From positions 269,109-333,108 of the forward strand of contig JACQZP010000021.1 of assembly GCA_016213825.1 (NCBI GenBank): 64,000 nucleotides of DNA. Reading direction: 5' to 3'. This document shows, in pieces, positions 19,001 through 26,978 of this stretch. Within the stretch, counting starts at the first letter, position 1. Every line of letters starts with the position of its first letter. A program made the position numbers and the translations under genes. Source of the stretch: Acetobacterium woodii. Lineage in GTDB: Bacteria; Bacillota; Clostridia; Eubacteriales; Eubacteriaceae. Below the pieces are notes generated by a model. The model worked only from the letters and a program-made list of their open reading frames with translations. It was not told the DNA's origin and did not search any database.

Positions 19001-19159
19001 AAAGCCAAATGTCCACACAGCAAGGGAGAAAAGCAGCGCAATAAGAACCTTATTGATGGCTTCTTTAGGCTCAGTCAAAAAAACGTACAGTCCTAAAGAG
19101 ATGTAAATTATAAAAAAAACAAAAAATATTATCGAAAAAACGAACGCCATGCTTTGCAT
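16082..19159 (-). CDS. 7TM-GAF-GGDEF-EAL protein, probable c-di-GMP phosphodiesterase
   Basis: 1025 residues from the ATG at 19159; the in-frame ATG at 19171 overlaps the GAGGTG site itself. N-terminal histidine-kinase-type 7TM sensor region (about 1-225), a further group of hydrophobic helices (about 250-400), GAF domain (about 425-590), GGDEF-like domain (about 600-760) and EAL domain (about 775-1025). The cyclase site is RFSGDEF and the inhibitory-site arginine is absent, so this half may be weak or regulatory. EAL residues look complete: ESLLRW, VNISASQF, EITES, IDDFGTEYSSL, KMDKQFIDG and VAEGVE. Net degradation of c-di-GMP is the likely activity. Probable operon with the cyclase downstream. 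Confidence 0.93.
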   Translation of the reverse strand: MQSMAFVFSIIFFVFFIIYISLGLYVFLTEPKEAINKVLIALLFSLAVWTFGFTIAISASDYQTCLFWRRFSAIGWGAFFAILLHFSLLFTEKKNILKQWWIYFIIYLPAAIVIFVFSISNNLAPPLYALVNTQWGWINVAQNTSWDVFHGIYYIAYSMISMILVWRWNLKKNELMIKKQALTIIGSYFLVFLLATLTDILSNTYLGITIPQMAPIFMALPMFMMFYNKSYFGLIIPRSVESDGAILNVIAIKKVYVYLSIALILGGILNFITQYLMSKESTLTEVLILSGVLISFGIILQLVQRLDLTERHKDLVSVCLLALLIPIVTLKFTEYGGVTIWAFPFVLIIAFLVFREKILLGIMALSIIITQIIIWVVMPITYVKVSGVDYSVRIGLFCIAIWLCYYINKLFLLRLNETSEKMKLQELITQISTDCVGINQQNFDENIDYLLKTSCEFFAVDRTYICLFDREKKTFSGLKDYCRPGIESGIDRIQNIPIDSGHWRMEKILGNELFVASDVSKLPEFVNAELFNLDINLLKSEIIAPITSKDKVIGFWGFDTETKIIEWQDDHLNFVKIIANILGDTLTRIDAEKELSFIAHYDEVTKLPNRNLFTNYVYFSIVKQEFSDNHLSVVFLDLDSFKTVNDTVGHSMGDELLYLVGEKIKSVLSKNDLVSRFSGDEFLVMINHVSDEDQIISIAEKLMNLFYEPFILKGQEFFMTASAGIAIYPIDGKDPEELIMNADIAKFKAKEKGRNQYLLCSAAIKGEVIRQNQLTSALYRALEKNELFVNYQPQVCLSNGKVTGVESLLRWQHPELGLISPAVIIPLAEQTSLINPIGEWVLETACRQSMAWQNMGMDPVIMAVNISASQFKNPQFISQVEGILKKTGLQPEYLEVEITESTAILEFEEIIEKLNGLKQIGVSIAIDDFGTEYSSLGRLKMLPLDRLKMDKQFIDGIGHNHKDQAIANAIIQLGKSLGLSIVAEGVEDEDQIAFLKTSQCDLIQGYYYYKPLDATAIEEILKQQI

Positions 19160-19315
19160 GAAACACCTCATTGCTATTGTAAAAATGGTATGCTTGAATT
19201 ATATCATTTTTAATGGTTTCGCAACAGATATTTAATTTATTATAAACCATCTAAAAACAAAACAATTATTCGCGGCAAACTATTAAATACAAATCACTTT
19301 ATTAAGCTTTTGGGA

Positions 19316-19345
19316 CAAAAAAAACAGCCTTTTGAAAGACTGCTT
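19316..19345 (-). terminator. Terminator of the ABC-F gene
   Basis: Minus-strand stem AAGCAGTC/GGCTGTTT (with G-U pairs) followed by TTTTTTTTG, about 35-65 bases past the ABC-F stop. Confidence 0.75.
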
Positions 19346-19382
19346 TAAAATAAATTTAAAATTGTTGGACACTATACTGCTT

Positions 19383-20975
19383 TTAAAGTGTTTTTTTATA
19401 GTCAATAAACTCATCATAGCTCGATAATCGATCCAGAATACCTTCTTCTCTGATTTCAATAATTCGATTGGCTACAGTTTGCATGAACTGGTGATCATGG
19501 CTGGCAAAGAGCAAGATGCCTTTGAAATCAATGAGACCGTTATTGACAGCGGTGATGGATTCCAAATCCAGGTGATTGGTTGGTTGATCCAGAACTAAAA
19601 CGTTTGAACCAAACATCATCATTTTTGAAAGCATGCAACGTACTTTTTCGCCCCCGGAAAGAACCTGGACTTCTTTATAAATATCATCTCCTGAAAACAA
19701 CATCCGTCCCAGGAATCCACGGATATAAGTTTCGGTAATCTCTTCAGTGTATTGCTGTAACCATTGGCAGATATTCAAGGTGCAGCCGTTAAAATAGTCG
19801 CTGTTATCTTTGGGGAAATATGATTGGGTGGTACTGACGCCCCATTTAAAGCTGCCTTCGTCTGGTTCAATTTCTTCCATTAAAATTCTAAAAAGCGTCG
19901 TCATGGCTATTTCATTGTCCGCAACAAACGCGATTTTTTCATCTCTATTGACTCGAAAACTGACGTTGTTTAAGACTTTAACACCATCAATGGTTTTTGA
20001 TAAATGTTCGACGGTTAAAATTTCTTTACCCGGCTCACGGTCGATCTGGAATCCGACCCATGGATATTTTCGGGATGACGATGGCATGTCCTCAATGTTT
20101 AGCTTATCAAGCATTTTCTTTCGCGAAGTTGCTTGTTTGGATTTGGATTTATTGGCCGAGAACCGCGCAATAAAGCTTTGCAGTTCTTTGGCCTTATCTT
20201 CGTTTTTCTTGTTTTGATCTTTCAATAAACGTTGAATTAATTGGCTGGATTCGTACCAGAAATCGTAGTTACCCACATAAACTTTGATTTTACCAAAATC
20301 AATATCCACAATATGAGTACACACATTGTTTAAGAAATAACGGTCATGTGATACCACGATGACAGTTCCCTCATAGTCCATTAAAAATTCTTCTAACCAC
20401 TCCACGGCCTGAATATCCAAATGGTTGGTGGGCTCATCAAGTAGAATAATTTCAGGTTTACCAAACAACGCCTGGGCTAATAAAACCTTAACTTTTTCAT
20501 TACCGGAAAGTCCATCCATGTTGGCGTCAAGAATCTCAACGCCTAAACCCAACCCTTGAATAATTCTGGATGCATCAGATTCCGCTTCCCAGCCACCCAT
20601 TTCGGCAAATTCGCCTTCAAGTTCGCCAGCTCGGATGCCATCCTCATCGGTAAAGTCTTCCTTCATGTATAAGGCATCTTTTTCTTTCATCACCGAATAA
20701 AGATGCTGATTTCCCATCATAATGGTGTCAAGAACAGAAAACGCATCAAATGCGTAATGATCCTGTTTTAGAACCGACATCCGCATGTTTTCGGGAATAA
20801 ACACATTACCGGTTGATGGCTCAAGCTCGCCCGATAAAATTTTTAAAAAGGTTGTCTTTCCAGCACCATTCGCCCCAATAACCCCATAACAATTCCCCGG
20901 AGTAAATTTTATATTTACATTGGTAAAAAGATTTGTTCCGCTAAAATTCAAACTTAGTTCTGATACTGTTATCAT
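19383..20975 (-). CDS. ABC-F family ATPase (YbiT/YkpA-like)
   Basis: 530 residues with two ABC ATPase domains and no membrane segment, the ABC-F layout. First domain: Walker A GANGAGKTT, signature near LSGNEKVKVLLAQALFG, Walker B IILLDEPTNHLD. An inter-domain linker of about 80 residues, basic and lysine-rich, follows. Second domain: a degenerate Walker A region (ADNEIAMTTLF), then signature LSGGEKVRCML and Walker B VLVLDQPTNHLD with Q in place of E. ABC-F proteins bind the ribosome E site; some give antibiotic resistance, others are housekeeping factors. This Walker pattern suggests the YbiT-like housekeeping type. Start ATG follows GGAGG. Confidence 0.92.
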   Translation of the reverse strand: MITVSELSLNFSGTNLFTNVNIKFTPGNCYGVIGANGAGKTTFLKILSGELEPSTGNVFIPENMRMSVLKQDHYAFDAFSVLDTIMMGNQHLYSVMKEKDALYMKEDFTDEDGIRAGELEGEFAEMGGWEAESDASRIIQGLGLGVEILDANMDGLSGNEKVKVLLAQALFGKPEIILLDEPTNHLDIQAVEWLEEFLMDYEGTVIVVSHDRYFLNNVCTHIVDIDFGKIKVYVGNYDFWYESSQLIQRLLKDQNKKNEDKAKELQSFIARFSANKSKSKQATSRKKMLDKLNIEDMPSSSRKYPWVGFQIDREPGKEILTVEHLSKTIDGVKVLNNVSFRVNRDEKIAFVADNEIAMTTLFRILMEEIEPDEGSFKWGVSTTQSYFPKDNSDYFNGCTLNICQWLQQYTEEITETYIRGFLGRMLFSGDDIYKEVQVLSGGEKVRCMLSKMMMFGSNVLVLDQPTNHLDLESITAVNNGLIDFKGILLFASHDHQFMQTVANRIIEIREEGILDRLSSYDEFIDYKKTL

Positions 20976-21014
20976 TAATTAATAATCCTCCACTATTTTT
21001 ATTCGTCAATAGCA

Positions 21015-21042
21015 ATTATAATATAACTCCTATTTATTCAAA
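21015..21042 (-). promoter_or_regulatory. Probable promoter of the ABC-F gene
   Basis: On the minus strand TTTGAA, 16-base spacer, TATAAT, about 40 bases before the ATG at 20975. Confidence 0.45.
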
Positions 21043-21112
21043 CTGCCATTTTTATCAATTCACAAATATAAAAATGCTCAATATCTATTAATGCTCACTG
21101 CTTTGCGAAAAG

Positions 21113-21146
21113 AAGAGGCCATTATCATAATATCGATAAGAGCCTC
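21113..21146 (-). other. Small hairpin in the gap between the BY-kinase and ABC-F genes
   Basis: AGAGGC pairs with GCCTCT across an AT-rich loop. It lies beyond the main EPS-operon terminator and may be a back-up terminator. The rest of this ~350-base gap (20976-21323) holds the ABC-F promoter and the terminator at 21240-21268; I see no gene in it. Confidence 0.4.
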
Positions 21147-21239
21147 TATCATAAGCCGTATTATTATATCCTTTTTGATGTCTTTTTTCCAGTCTTTTTG
21201 CAAAATATTGTCAGAATATTTAAAATTAATGGACTTAAA

Positions 21240-21268
21240 AACAGAGGCCAGCGAATGTCCTCTGTTTC
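21240..21268 (-). terminator. Terminator of the CpsB-Wzz-kinase operon
   Basis: AACAGAGG pairs with CCTCTGTT around an 11-base loop. On the minus strand it continues as TTTTTAAG, about 60 bases after the BY-kinase stop. Confidence 0.75.
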
Positions 21269-21323
21269 TCAAATCTTATTTTTTCGAACAATATGTCAAC
21301 TTCTTCTTGTTGACTTTAGTTGA

Positions 21324-22004
21324 TTAACCCTTATTTTTAGAATATCGATAGTAACTGTCGTTTCTTTTGAATTTAACTTTTGTCATAATAACTCCGATAA
21401 TGTTGGCCCCCACCTTATCAAGGGTTTTTTTTGCTTCAACCACCATTGCTTTTTTTGTTTCATGGGAAGCTACAACTAATAGAACACCATCAACTACTTT
21501 TGAAACAATACTTGCATCAGCAAAGCTCAAAACGGGAGGTGCATCAATTAGAATAATATCATATTCTTCTCTGGATGCGATGATCATTTTTTCGAAAGCA
21601 TCTGAATTTAATAGTTCAGTGGGTGAAACCTGTTTATTCCCAGCTGTTAAGACATCCAGATTGTCCAAATTATCTTTTTTATTGACCAGGGAATCAAGTG
21701 GTAGTGTATCGACAAGCATATTTGACAAACCTTTTTTTCTTTTATTAATGTCAAAGATCACATCCACCCGAGGTAATCGTAAATCAGCATCAATTAACAA
21801 AACTCGTTTTCCGGACTGGGCAAAAGTTACTGCCAAATTGCAAATTGTTGTCGTTTTTCCTTCTTCTTTACCCGAACTGGTCATCAACATAACCTGATAA
21901 CGATTATTGACATTTTTAAAATTAAGGTTCGTTCGCAACAACTTATAACTTTCGGTGACAAATGAGGAAGAATCTATTAATGTAACTAAACTTGCTGTAT
22001 CCAT
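21324..22004 (-). CDS. BY-type tyrosine kinase (CpsD/CapB-like) for exopolysaccharide control
   Basis: 226 residues, the stand-alone cytosolic kinase typical of Gram-positives. It carries Walker A (SSGKEEGKTTTICNLA), Walker A' (RVLLIDADLRLPRV) and Walker B (YDIILIDAPPVLSFADA). The C-terminus has a short tyrosine cluster (SYYRYSKNKG) for autophosphorylation. In known systems such a kinase works with a Wzz/CpsC membrane activator and is reversed by a CpsB/YwqE phosphatase; both genes are present in this operon (22006-22767 and 25813-26562). Starts two bases after the Wzz-like stop, with its GGGGAGG inside the end of that gene. Last gene of the operon. Confidence 0.94.
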   Translation of the reverse strand: MDTASLVTLIDSSSFVTESYKLLRTNLNFKNVNNRYQVMLMTSSGKEEGKTTTICNLAVTFAQSGKRVLLIDADLRLPRVDVIFDINKRKKGLSNMLVDTLPLDSLVNKKDNLDNLDVLTAGNKQVSPTELLNSDAFEKMIIASREEYDIILIDAPPVLSFADASIVSKVVDGVLLVVASHETKKAMVVEAKKTLDKVGANIIGVIMTKVKFKRNDSYYRYSKNKG

Positions 22005-22005
22005 C

Positions 22006-22767
22006 TTATCTTGCCTCCCCTTTAAATTCTGGAATATCTCCTAACACCGACACACCAATGAGATTTTCAATATCTTCTTCATCATTAACGGTATCACTTA
22101 ATAAAAACATCATGATAATAATAATAATTGCTAGAATAAAACCTAACAGTCCACCAACCAGCGCATTTTGCAATTTGTTTGGGGCGACCGGCTTTTGGGG
22201 TACCACAGCCTGATCTAAAATACGAATATTTTCAACACCCACAATTTCTGAAACTGCCAGTGTCAGCTGCTTTGCCAATTCATCCGAAACGATTTTTGAA
22301 ATTTGCGGGTCCGAATGAATGAATCCAACTGTAAAGAGCCGCGAATCCGCAACGGTTTCGATAACCGTATTATCCTGAAACTCCTTGTAGGTCATATTCA
22401 TAGCATCTTCAGAAGATTTTTTTCCTAAGCCAAAACTACTATTTCCGGTGCTGTCTTCCGAAATTTTCAATCCCGTATTTTTTGCCACCTCGTTGATGAC
22501 CAAACGCGTTAACGCCAATTGCTTGTAGTCAATAATCAATTGGCTATCTGCCTGCAATTGGCCCAGAGAAATACCAATTGATCCCAACCCGGTGTTTTCC
22601 TGACCGATATATAAAACTGTTTTTGCTTCATATGTTGGTGTTATAAAGACAGCGGTAAATGAGTAAGCCATAACGAAACCTGCTACTGTAAGTAATAGTA
22701 TCATCCACCATTTTTTAACTAAAATCTTAAATATTTCTTTTAAATCGATCTCTTTTGCTGTTTCCAT
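22006..22767 (-). CDS. Wzz/CpsC-like polysaccharide co-polymerase, kinase activator
   Basis: 253 residues from the ATG at 22767, preceded by AGGGAG; a longer frame to 22794 lacks that support. Two membrane segments (about 18-40 and 205-228) flank an extracytoplasmic domain, the Wzz layout. It opens with EIDLKEIFKILVKKWWMILL and ends with PVAPNKLQNALVGGLLGFIL, the proline-containing motif before TM2. In Gram-positives this protein sets chain length and activates the separate BY-kinase, encoded immediately downstream. Confidence 0.93.
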   Translation of the reverse strand: METAKEIDLKEIFKILVKKWWMILLLTVAGFVMAYSFTAVFITPTYEAKTVLYIGQENTGLGSIGISLGQLQADSQLIIDYKQLALTRLVINEVAKNTGLKISEDSTGNSSFGLGKKSSEDAMNMTYKEFQDNTVIETVADSRLFTVGFIHSDPQISKIVSDELAKQLTLAVSEIVGVENIRILDQAVVPQKPVAPNKLQNALVGGLLGFILAIIIIIMMFLLSDTVNDEEDIENLIGVSVLGDIPEFKGEAR

Positions 22768-22818
22768 ACTGGTCTCCCTTCTATTTTGCATCATAATTTG
22801 CTCTAAATTTGCGCTTTT

Positions 22819-23790
22819 CTAATTCCAACTTGCTGCATTTGATTGATCTTGATTATTAAATAAACTCTTTATAAAATCCAGATCTTCCTGATTGTAGAGT
22901 TCATACCACAATCCGTCAATGAGTTCGGAGTAAGTTTTAAGCCGATAATTTTCATAAGTAATATTATTATCCCCACTACTCATGTTGACATATTCCTCTA
23001 TTTTTGAAACGCTGGCATTCGTCTCTAAACCATTATTATAGAAAGTTTCAATGAGCTTTATTTTTTCTTTTAGACTAGTGGCTGAAAGTGACTCCATTAA
23101 GGACTTGATCACTTCTTGCTGACGGGCAATTCGTCCATAGTCCCCTTCTTCATCATAACGGAATCTTACATAAAAGAGAGCATCCCGCCCATTTAGGATC
23201 TGTTTTCCCTCCTTAATGGCAAGACTGTTATCTTGATTATAATAATAGTTCTTTTTAGCGACAACGCTAACTCCTCCCATTTGATCAATTATTTTCGAAA
23301 AGGTGTCAAAATCTAAATTAACCGAAAAATCGAGTTTTATTCCCAGTAATTCTTCAATGGTTTGATCACTTAAGGCTCTTCCACCATAAGCATAGGCATG
23401 ATTGATTTTGTCCAAACCATGTCCCGGAACATTAACTCTTGAATCCCTTGGTATCGACGCCATAACAAACTTTTTTTGCGAAGGATCATACTTGATCACC
23501 ATAATAATATCACTTCGACCTGTTTCATCTGTTTTTTCATCTGTCCCATAAAGCGCAAAAATAACCGGTTTTCGCGTATCGACAGCTTTTAGCAGGTCTT
23601 CGTTGTTCTTATTAAGGACGTCTTGCAATGATGAACCAGATTGCTGTTGCGTTGCATCAGTGTTTGCATTGGTCAAAGTGTTTGAACCGTTCAATGCGTT
23701 CATGTTTCCACCTGAGAGTCCATAGATAATAGCTGCACCCACCACTACAATAATAGCTACCACAATGAATAATTTTTTTTGATTTTTCAT
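22819..23790 (-). CDS. LytR-CpsA-Psr (LCP) family glycopolymer ligase
   Basis: 323 residues: one N-terminal membrane segment (about 7-27), a Gln/Ser/Thr-rich linker, then the LCP domain (about 70-250). Visible motifs: MASIPRDSRVNVPGHGLDKINHAYAYGG split over the conserved catalytic region, MGGVSVV, and RFRYDEEGDYGRIARQQEVI. LCP enzymes transfer lipid-linked polymers to peptidoglycan or protein at the outer face of the membrane. Its place between the dehydratase and Wzz-like genes suggests the polysaccharide made here is anchored to the wall. Start ATG follows AAAGGAG. Confidence 0.94.
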   Translation of the reverse strand: MKNQKKLFIVVAIIVVVGAAIIYGLSGGNMNALNGSNTLTNANTDATQQQSGSSLQDVLNKNNEDLLKAVDTRKPVIFALYGTDEKTDETGRSDIIMVIKYDPSQKKFVMASIPRDSRVNVPGHGLDKINHAYAYGGRALSDQTIEELLGIKLDFSVNLDFDTFSKIIDQMGGVSVVAKKNYYYNQDNSLAIKEGKQILNGRDALFYVRFRYDEEGDYGRIARQQEVIKSLMESLSATSLKEKIKLIETFYNNGLETNASVSKIEEYVNMSSGDNNITYENYRLKTYSELIDGLWYELYNQEDLDFIKSLFNNQDQSNAASWN

Positions 23791-23872
23791 TTGGGTTGAC
23801 TCCTTTCCTTCTTAAAACGATTGGGGATTAATTGACCTGCGAAATCAGGATAATCAATTTGTTCAGCTCGGT

Positions 23873-25744
23873 TTATTCAGGCAAATAAACATGTTGATTG
23901 TTAACTTCACAGTTATCTTTATAGGTTGGCACAATGTTTTTTACAATATCGACAATCTGATCCTGATTAGAAAATTTTAGGATCGGACGTAATTCATCGA
24001 GTGCTTTTTTAAGTATGATATAGTCAATTTCGCCGGGCCGACCAACTCGTATCTTTTCATATCGGGTCTCACTCAAACCTTCTTCATCCATGAGCAGCTC
24101 CTCATAAAGCTTTTCACCCGGTCTGAGCCCGACAATTTCAATTTCAATATCTTCATTAAGCTTAAGTCCGGAGAGTTTAATTAAATCGACCGCCAAGTCA
24201 TAAATTCGTACTGGTTGCCCCATATCCAGAACAAAGATTTCTCCACCTCGTGCAATGGCACCAGATTGAATGACCAATTGCGCTGCCTCTGGGATCGTCA
24301 TAAAATAGCGAATAATCTCTTTGTGGGTAACGGTGACCGGCCCACCCTCTCTGATCTGCTTCTTAAAAAGTGGCACGACCGAACCATTACTACCGAGTAC
24401 ATTGCCAAAGCGAACTGCAGTGAATTTTGTTTTACTTTGTTGCGCAAGACCCTGAATAATCATCTCACAGATTCGTTTGCTGGCACCCATGATATTGGTC
24501 GGGTTAACTGCTTTATCAGTTGAAACCATGACAAATCGATCTACCCCGAATTCATGCGCAGCTTCGGCCACATTTCTGGTTCCAAAAACATTATTTTTAA
24601 TTGCTTCATTTGGTGATCGTTCCATTAACGGGACATGTTTATGAGCTGCTGCATGGAAAATCACATCCGGATGGTATGCTTCTATTATTGCAAAAATATC
24701 GTCCCGATCCCTTATTGAAGCAATAATAACGTCCAACTTGAGCTTATTACCATAATCATTAATTAGCTCATTTTGTATCTCATAGGCATTATTTTCATAG
24801 TTGTCAAGAATGATCAACTTGCCTGGATTAAACCTGGCAATTTGCCTGCATAATTCTGATCCGATGGATCCGCCGCCACCAGTTACCATAATTATTTTTC
24901 CTTCTATATAACCGATCACTTCTCTGACATTCAGGTTAACCGTATCGCGACCAAGAAGGTCTTCGATTTCAACATCCCTGATCTTATTAAGAGAGACTTG
25001 ACCATCGATCATTTCACGAATACCCGGCATAATACGCACTTTTGCGGTCGTTCGTTTGCTCTCACTTAAAATCATTCTTAAAGTAGTAGGATCAGCTGTT
25101 GGTGTGGCAACGATAATTTCATTTATTCCAAATTTATGAACGACACTACCAATATCATAATTATTTCCAAGTACTTTAACGCCAGCAATGGATTTATTGA
25201 GTTTTTTTTCATCATCATCAATAAAACCGACTACCTTACCATAATTATCCGAATGATTTTTTATCTCAGTAGCAATGAGTGTTGCCGTTGAACCACTCCC
25301 AATAATCAGTATTTTCTTTACATCGTCATTTTTGTTAAATATTTTCCTGTTTTTTAAATTTCTAAACAATCGATAGCTGAAACGAACACTTCCTACAAAA
25401 ATCAGCTCAAAAATCATACTGGTTATATAAACACCAAAGAACAGCCGCTCACCCATATAGATGAGATAAATAATACCGAGAATATTAGCTACGACAACGG
25501 CTAGGATTACTTTTAATAACTCTTCCACCGAAGCATAGGACCATACACTATTATATAAATCAAAATATCGATAAACTAAAATCTTACCCAATGTCAAAAA
25601 GAAAATGCAATTCAAGTATATACTGATGACCTCTGATGGTATATTCCCTTCAAAATGCAAAAATAGGGTTAGAAAAAAAGCAAAATTTACGGCAATTACG
25701 TCTGCCAGAATCAAAAATATCTGTCTGCTAATTTTAGTATCCAT
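23873..25744 (-). CDS. WbpM/CapD/PglF-type UDP-sugar 4,6-dehydratase (membrane)
   Basis: 623 residues. I choose the ATG at 25744 (GTGAGG upstream) over 25756. Four N-terminal membrane helices (about 10-110), a nucleotide-binding CoA-like domain (about 140-265), then an extended SDR domain with MVTGGGGSIGSELCRQIA, HAAAHKHVPLMERSP, and VSTDKAVNPTNIMGASKR, where methionine replaces the usual catalytic tyrosine as in WbpM/PglF. The family converts UDP-GlcNAc to its 4-keto-6-deoxy derivative. With the DegT aminotransferase and PglC-like transferase at 40.8-42.5 kb it could start a bacillosamine-type amino-sugar pathway; that link is inferred. Confidence 0.93.
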   Translation of the reverse strand: MDTKISRQIFLILADVIAVNFAFFLTLFLHFEGNIPSEVISIYLNCIFFLTLGKILVYRYFDLYNSVWSYASVEELLKVILAVVVANILGIIYLIYMGERLFFGVYITSMIFELIFVGSVRFSYRLFRNLKNRKIFNKNDDVKKILIIGSGSTATLIATEIKNHSDNYGKVVGFIDDDEKKLNKSIAGVKVLGNNYDIGSVVHKFGINEIIVATPTADPTTLRMILSESKRTTAKVRIMPGIREMIDGQVSLNKIRDVEIEDLLGRDTVNLNVREVIGYIEGKIIMVTGGGGSIGSELCRQIARFNPGKLIILDNYENNAYEIQNELINDYGNKLKLDVIIASIRDRDDIFAIIEAYHPDVIFHAAAHKHVPLMERSPNEAIKNNVFGTRNVAEAAHEFGVDRFVMVSTDKAVNPTNIMGASKRICEMIIQGLAQQSKTKFTAVRFGNVLGSNGSVVPLFKKQIREGGPVTVTHKEIIRYFMTIPEAAQLVIQSGAIARGGEIFVLDMGQPVRIYDLAVDLIKLSGLKLNEDIEIEIVGLRPGEKLYEELLMDEEGLSETRYEKIRVGRPGEIDYIILKKALDELRPILKFSNQDQIVDIVKNIVPTYKDNCEVNNQHVYLPE

Positions 25745-25812
25745 TATGAACCTCACTTTTTGTCATATAATAACTAACTAAAACTTTTTTATTCTAAGTC
25801 TGATTAAAACTT

Positions 25813-26562
25813 TCAATTTTTTCTCAAACTAAATCTTTTTGATTTTTCTATTTTAGGAGCTAATAATTCCTGATCGTTGATTATCCGGCGTGGGTTTTCA
25901 ACAAACAAGGTCTGTGCACAGGATTCCCCAAATGATTTTTTGACGATCTCATAGGCCATTTTCATAACGGGAGGCCGCCAGACAATATCATGTCCATCCG
26001 AAGCTACAATGTTGATCAAACCGTTTTCAATCCACTGCAGTGCGTTTTTTCTTGTTTTTTTATTGATAATATATTCTGAGGTCAGTTGAGCATATATTCC
26101 ATTTCTTGACATTTCTTTGATTTTTTCAGGTTTTTTGTTAAAAATCTCATATCGTTCAACGTGTGCAAGGATAATTTTGTATTCATTACTGTATAGATCA
26201 TAAATAGCATCTTCATGAAATGGATAGAAATGATAGTTAGGTAATTCCAATAGCAAATATCGACTATCCCCCATAGTATAGGCCTCTTCTAACTTTATTG
26301 CTGCCATGTTTTCTTCACTTACATGAATCTCATTTCCTAAATGTAATTCAAAGTTAATCTTATTTGTTTCAATATGGTCAATTAACAATTGATATTGTTC
26401 TTTCACATTTTTATTGTAGTAGTGAGGGATATTAAAATGAGGTGTTAAAATCATCCCATTTACGCCTTCATTAATCGCCATTTCTAACATTTGGATTGAT
26501 ATTTCCAAGTTTTTCGCACCATCATCTACTTCAGGTATCATGTGTATATGTGTATCTATCAT
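25813..26562 (-). CDS. CpsB/YwqE-type manganese-dependent tyrosine phosphatase (PHP fold)
   Basis: 249 residues of the PHP metal-dependent phosphatase family. Metal-binding motifs include MIDTHIHMIPEVDDG at the N-terminus, HFNIPHYY, ILAHVERY and ASDGHDIVWRPP near the C-terminus. The family dephosphorylates the BY-kinase and its targets to control capsule output. First gene of the phosphatase-dehydratase-LCP-Wzz-kinase operon. About 70 bases separate it from the dehydratase. I could not fix its promoter in the AT-rich leader 26563-26887. Confidence 0.92.
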   Translation of the reverse strand: MIDTHIHMIPEVDDGAKNLEISIQMLEMAINEGVNGMILTPHFNIPHYYNKNVKEQYQLLIDHIETNKINFELHLGNEIHVSEENMAAIKLEEAYTMGDSRYLLLELPNYHFYPFHEDAIYDLYSNEYKIILAHVERYEIFNKKPEKIKEMSRNGIYAQLTSEYIINKKTRKNALQWIENGLINIVASDGHDIVWRPPVMKMAYEIVKKSFGESCAQTLFVENPRRIINDQELLAPKIEKSKRFSLRKN

Positions 26563-26887
26563 AACATCACTCTCTCTTCTTAGATAACTTATTTAATTAA
26601 TTATGCACCATAATATCAAATTCGTTGCCATTTGGGGATATTTAAATAAATTAACACGTTTTAATAATTAATTCCCTTTGAATCAACAGTTATTCTCTAT
26701 CTTTGTACCCCATTCGTTCTAAACATATCATCAACTTAAGAAATGTTAAATAATCTAAACACACCCCGATCCTTATTCACTAAACGCTTTATGAGACACT
26801 ACATTCAAATATTTTACTAATGTCAATTTTATTATTTAGATTATAACACATCTTATTTGAGAATAAAGTAAAACCTATTAAAAGACC

Positions 26888-26940
26888 AAAAAAAACAAAG
26901 CCCCTTGATGATAAAATAAATACATCGGGACTCTGTTTAG
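26888..26940 (-). terminator. Terminator of the ChW/beta-helix gene
   Basis: Imperfect stem AAACAAAGCCC...GGGACTCTGTTT, about 40 bases past the stop, followed on the minus strand by TTTTTTTT. It separates the riboswitch-controlled gene from the CpsB operon. Confidence 0.75.
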
Positions 26941-26978
26941 AGTAAATGATCCTCGAAAAATAGAATCATTGCATTAAA

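Noticed and set aside
21078-21272. 64-residue minus-strand frame after the BY-kinase gene
   Set aside because: Starts with TTG inside a terminator hairpin, has no ribosome site, and its composition looks non-coding.
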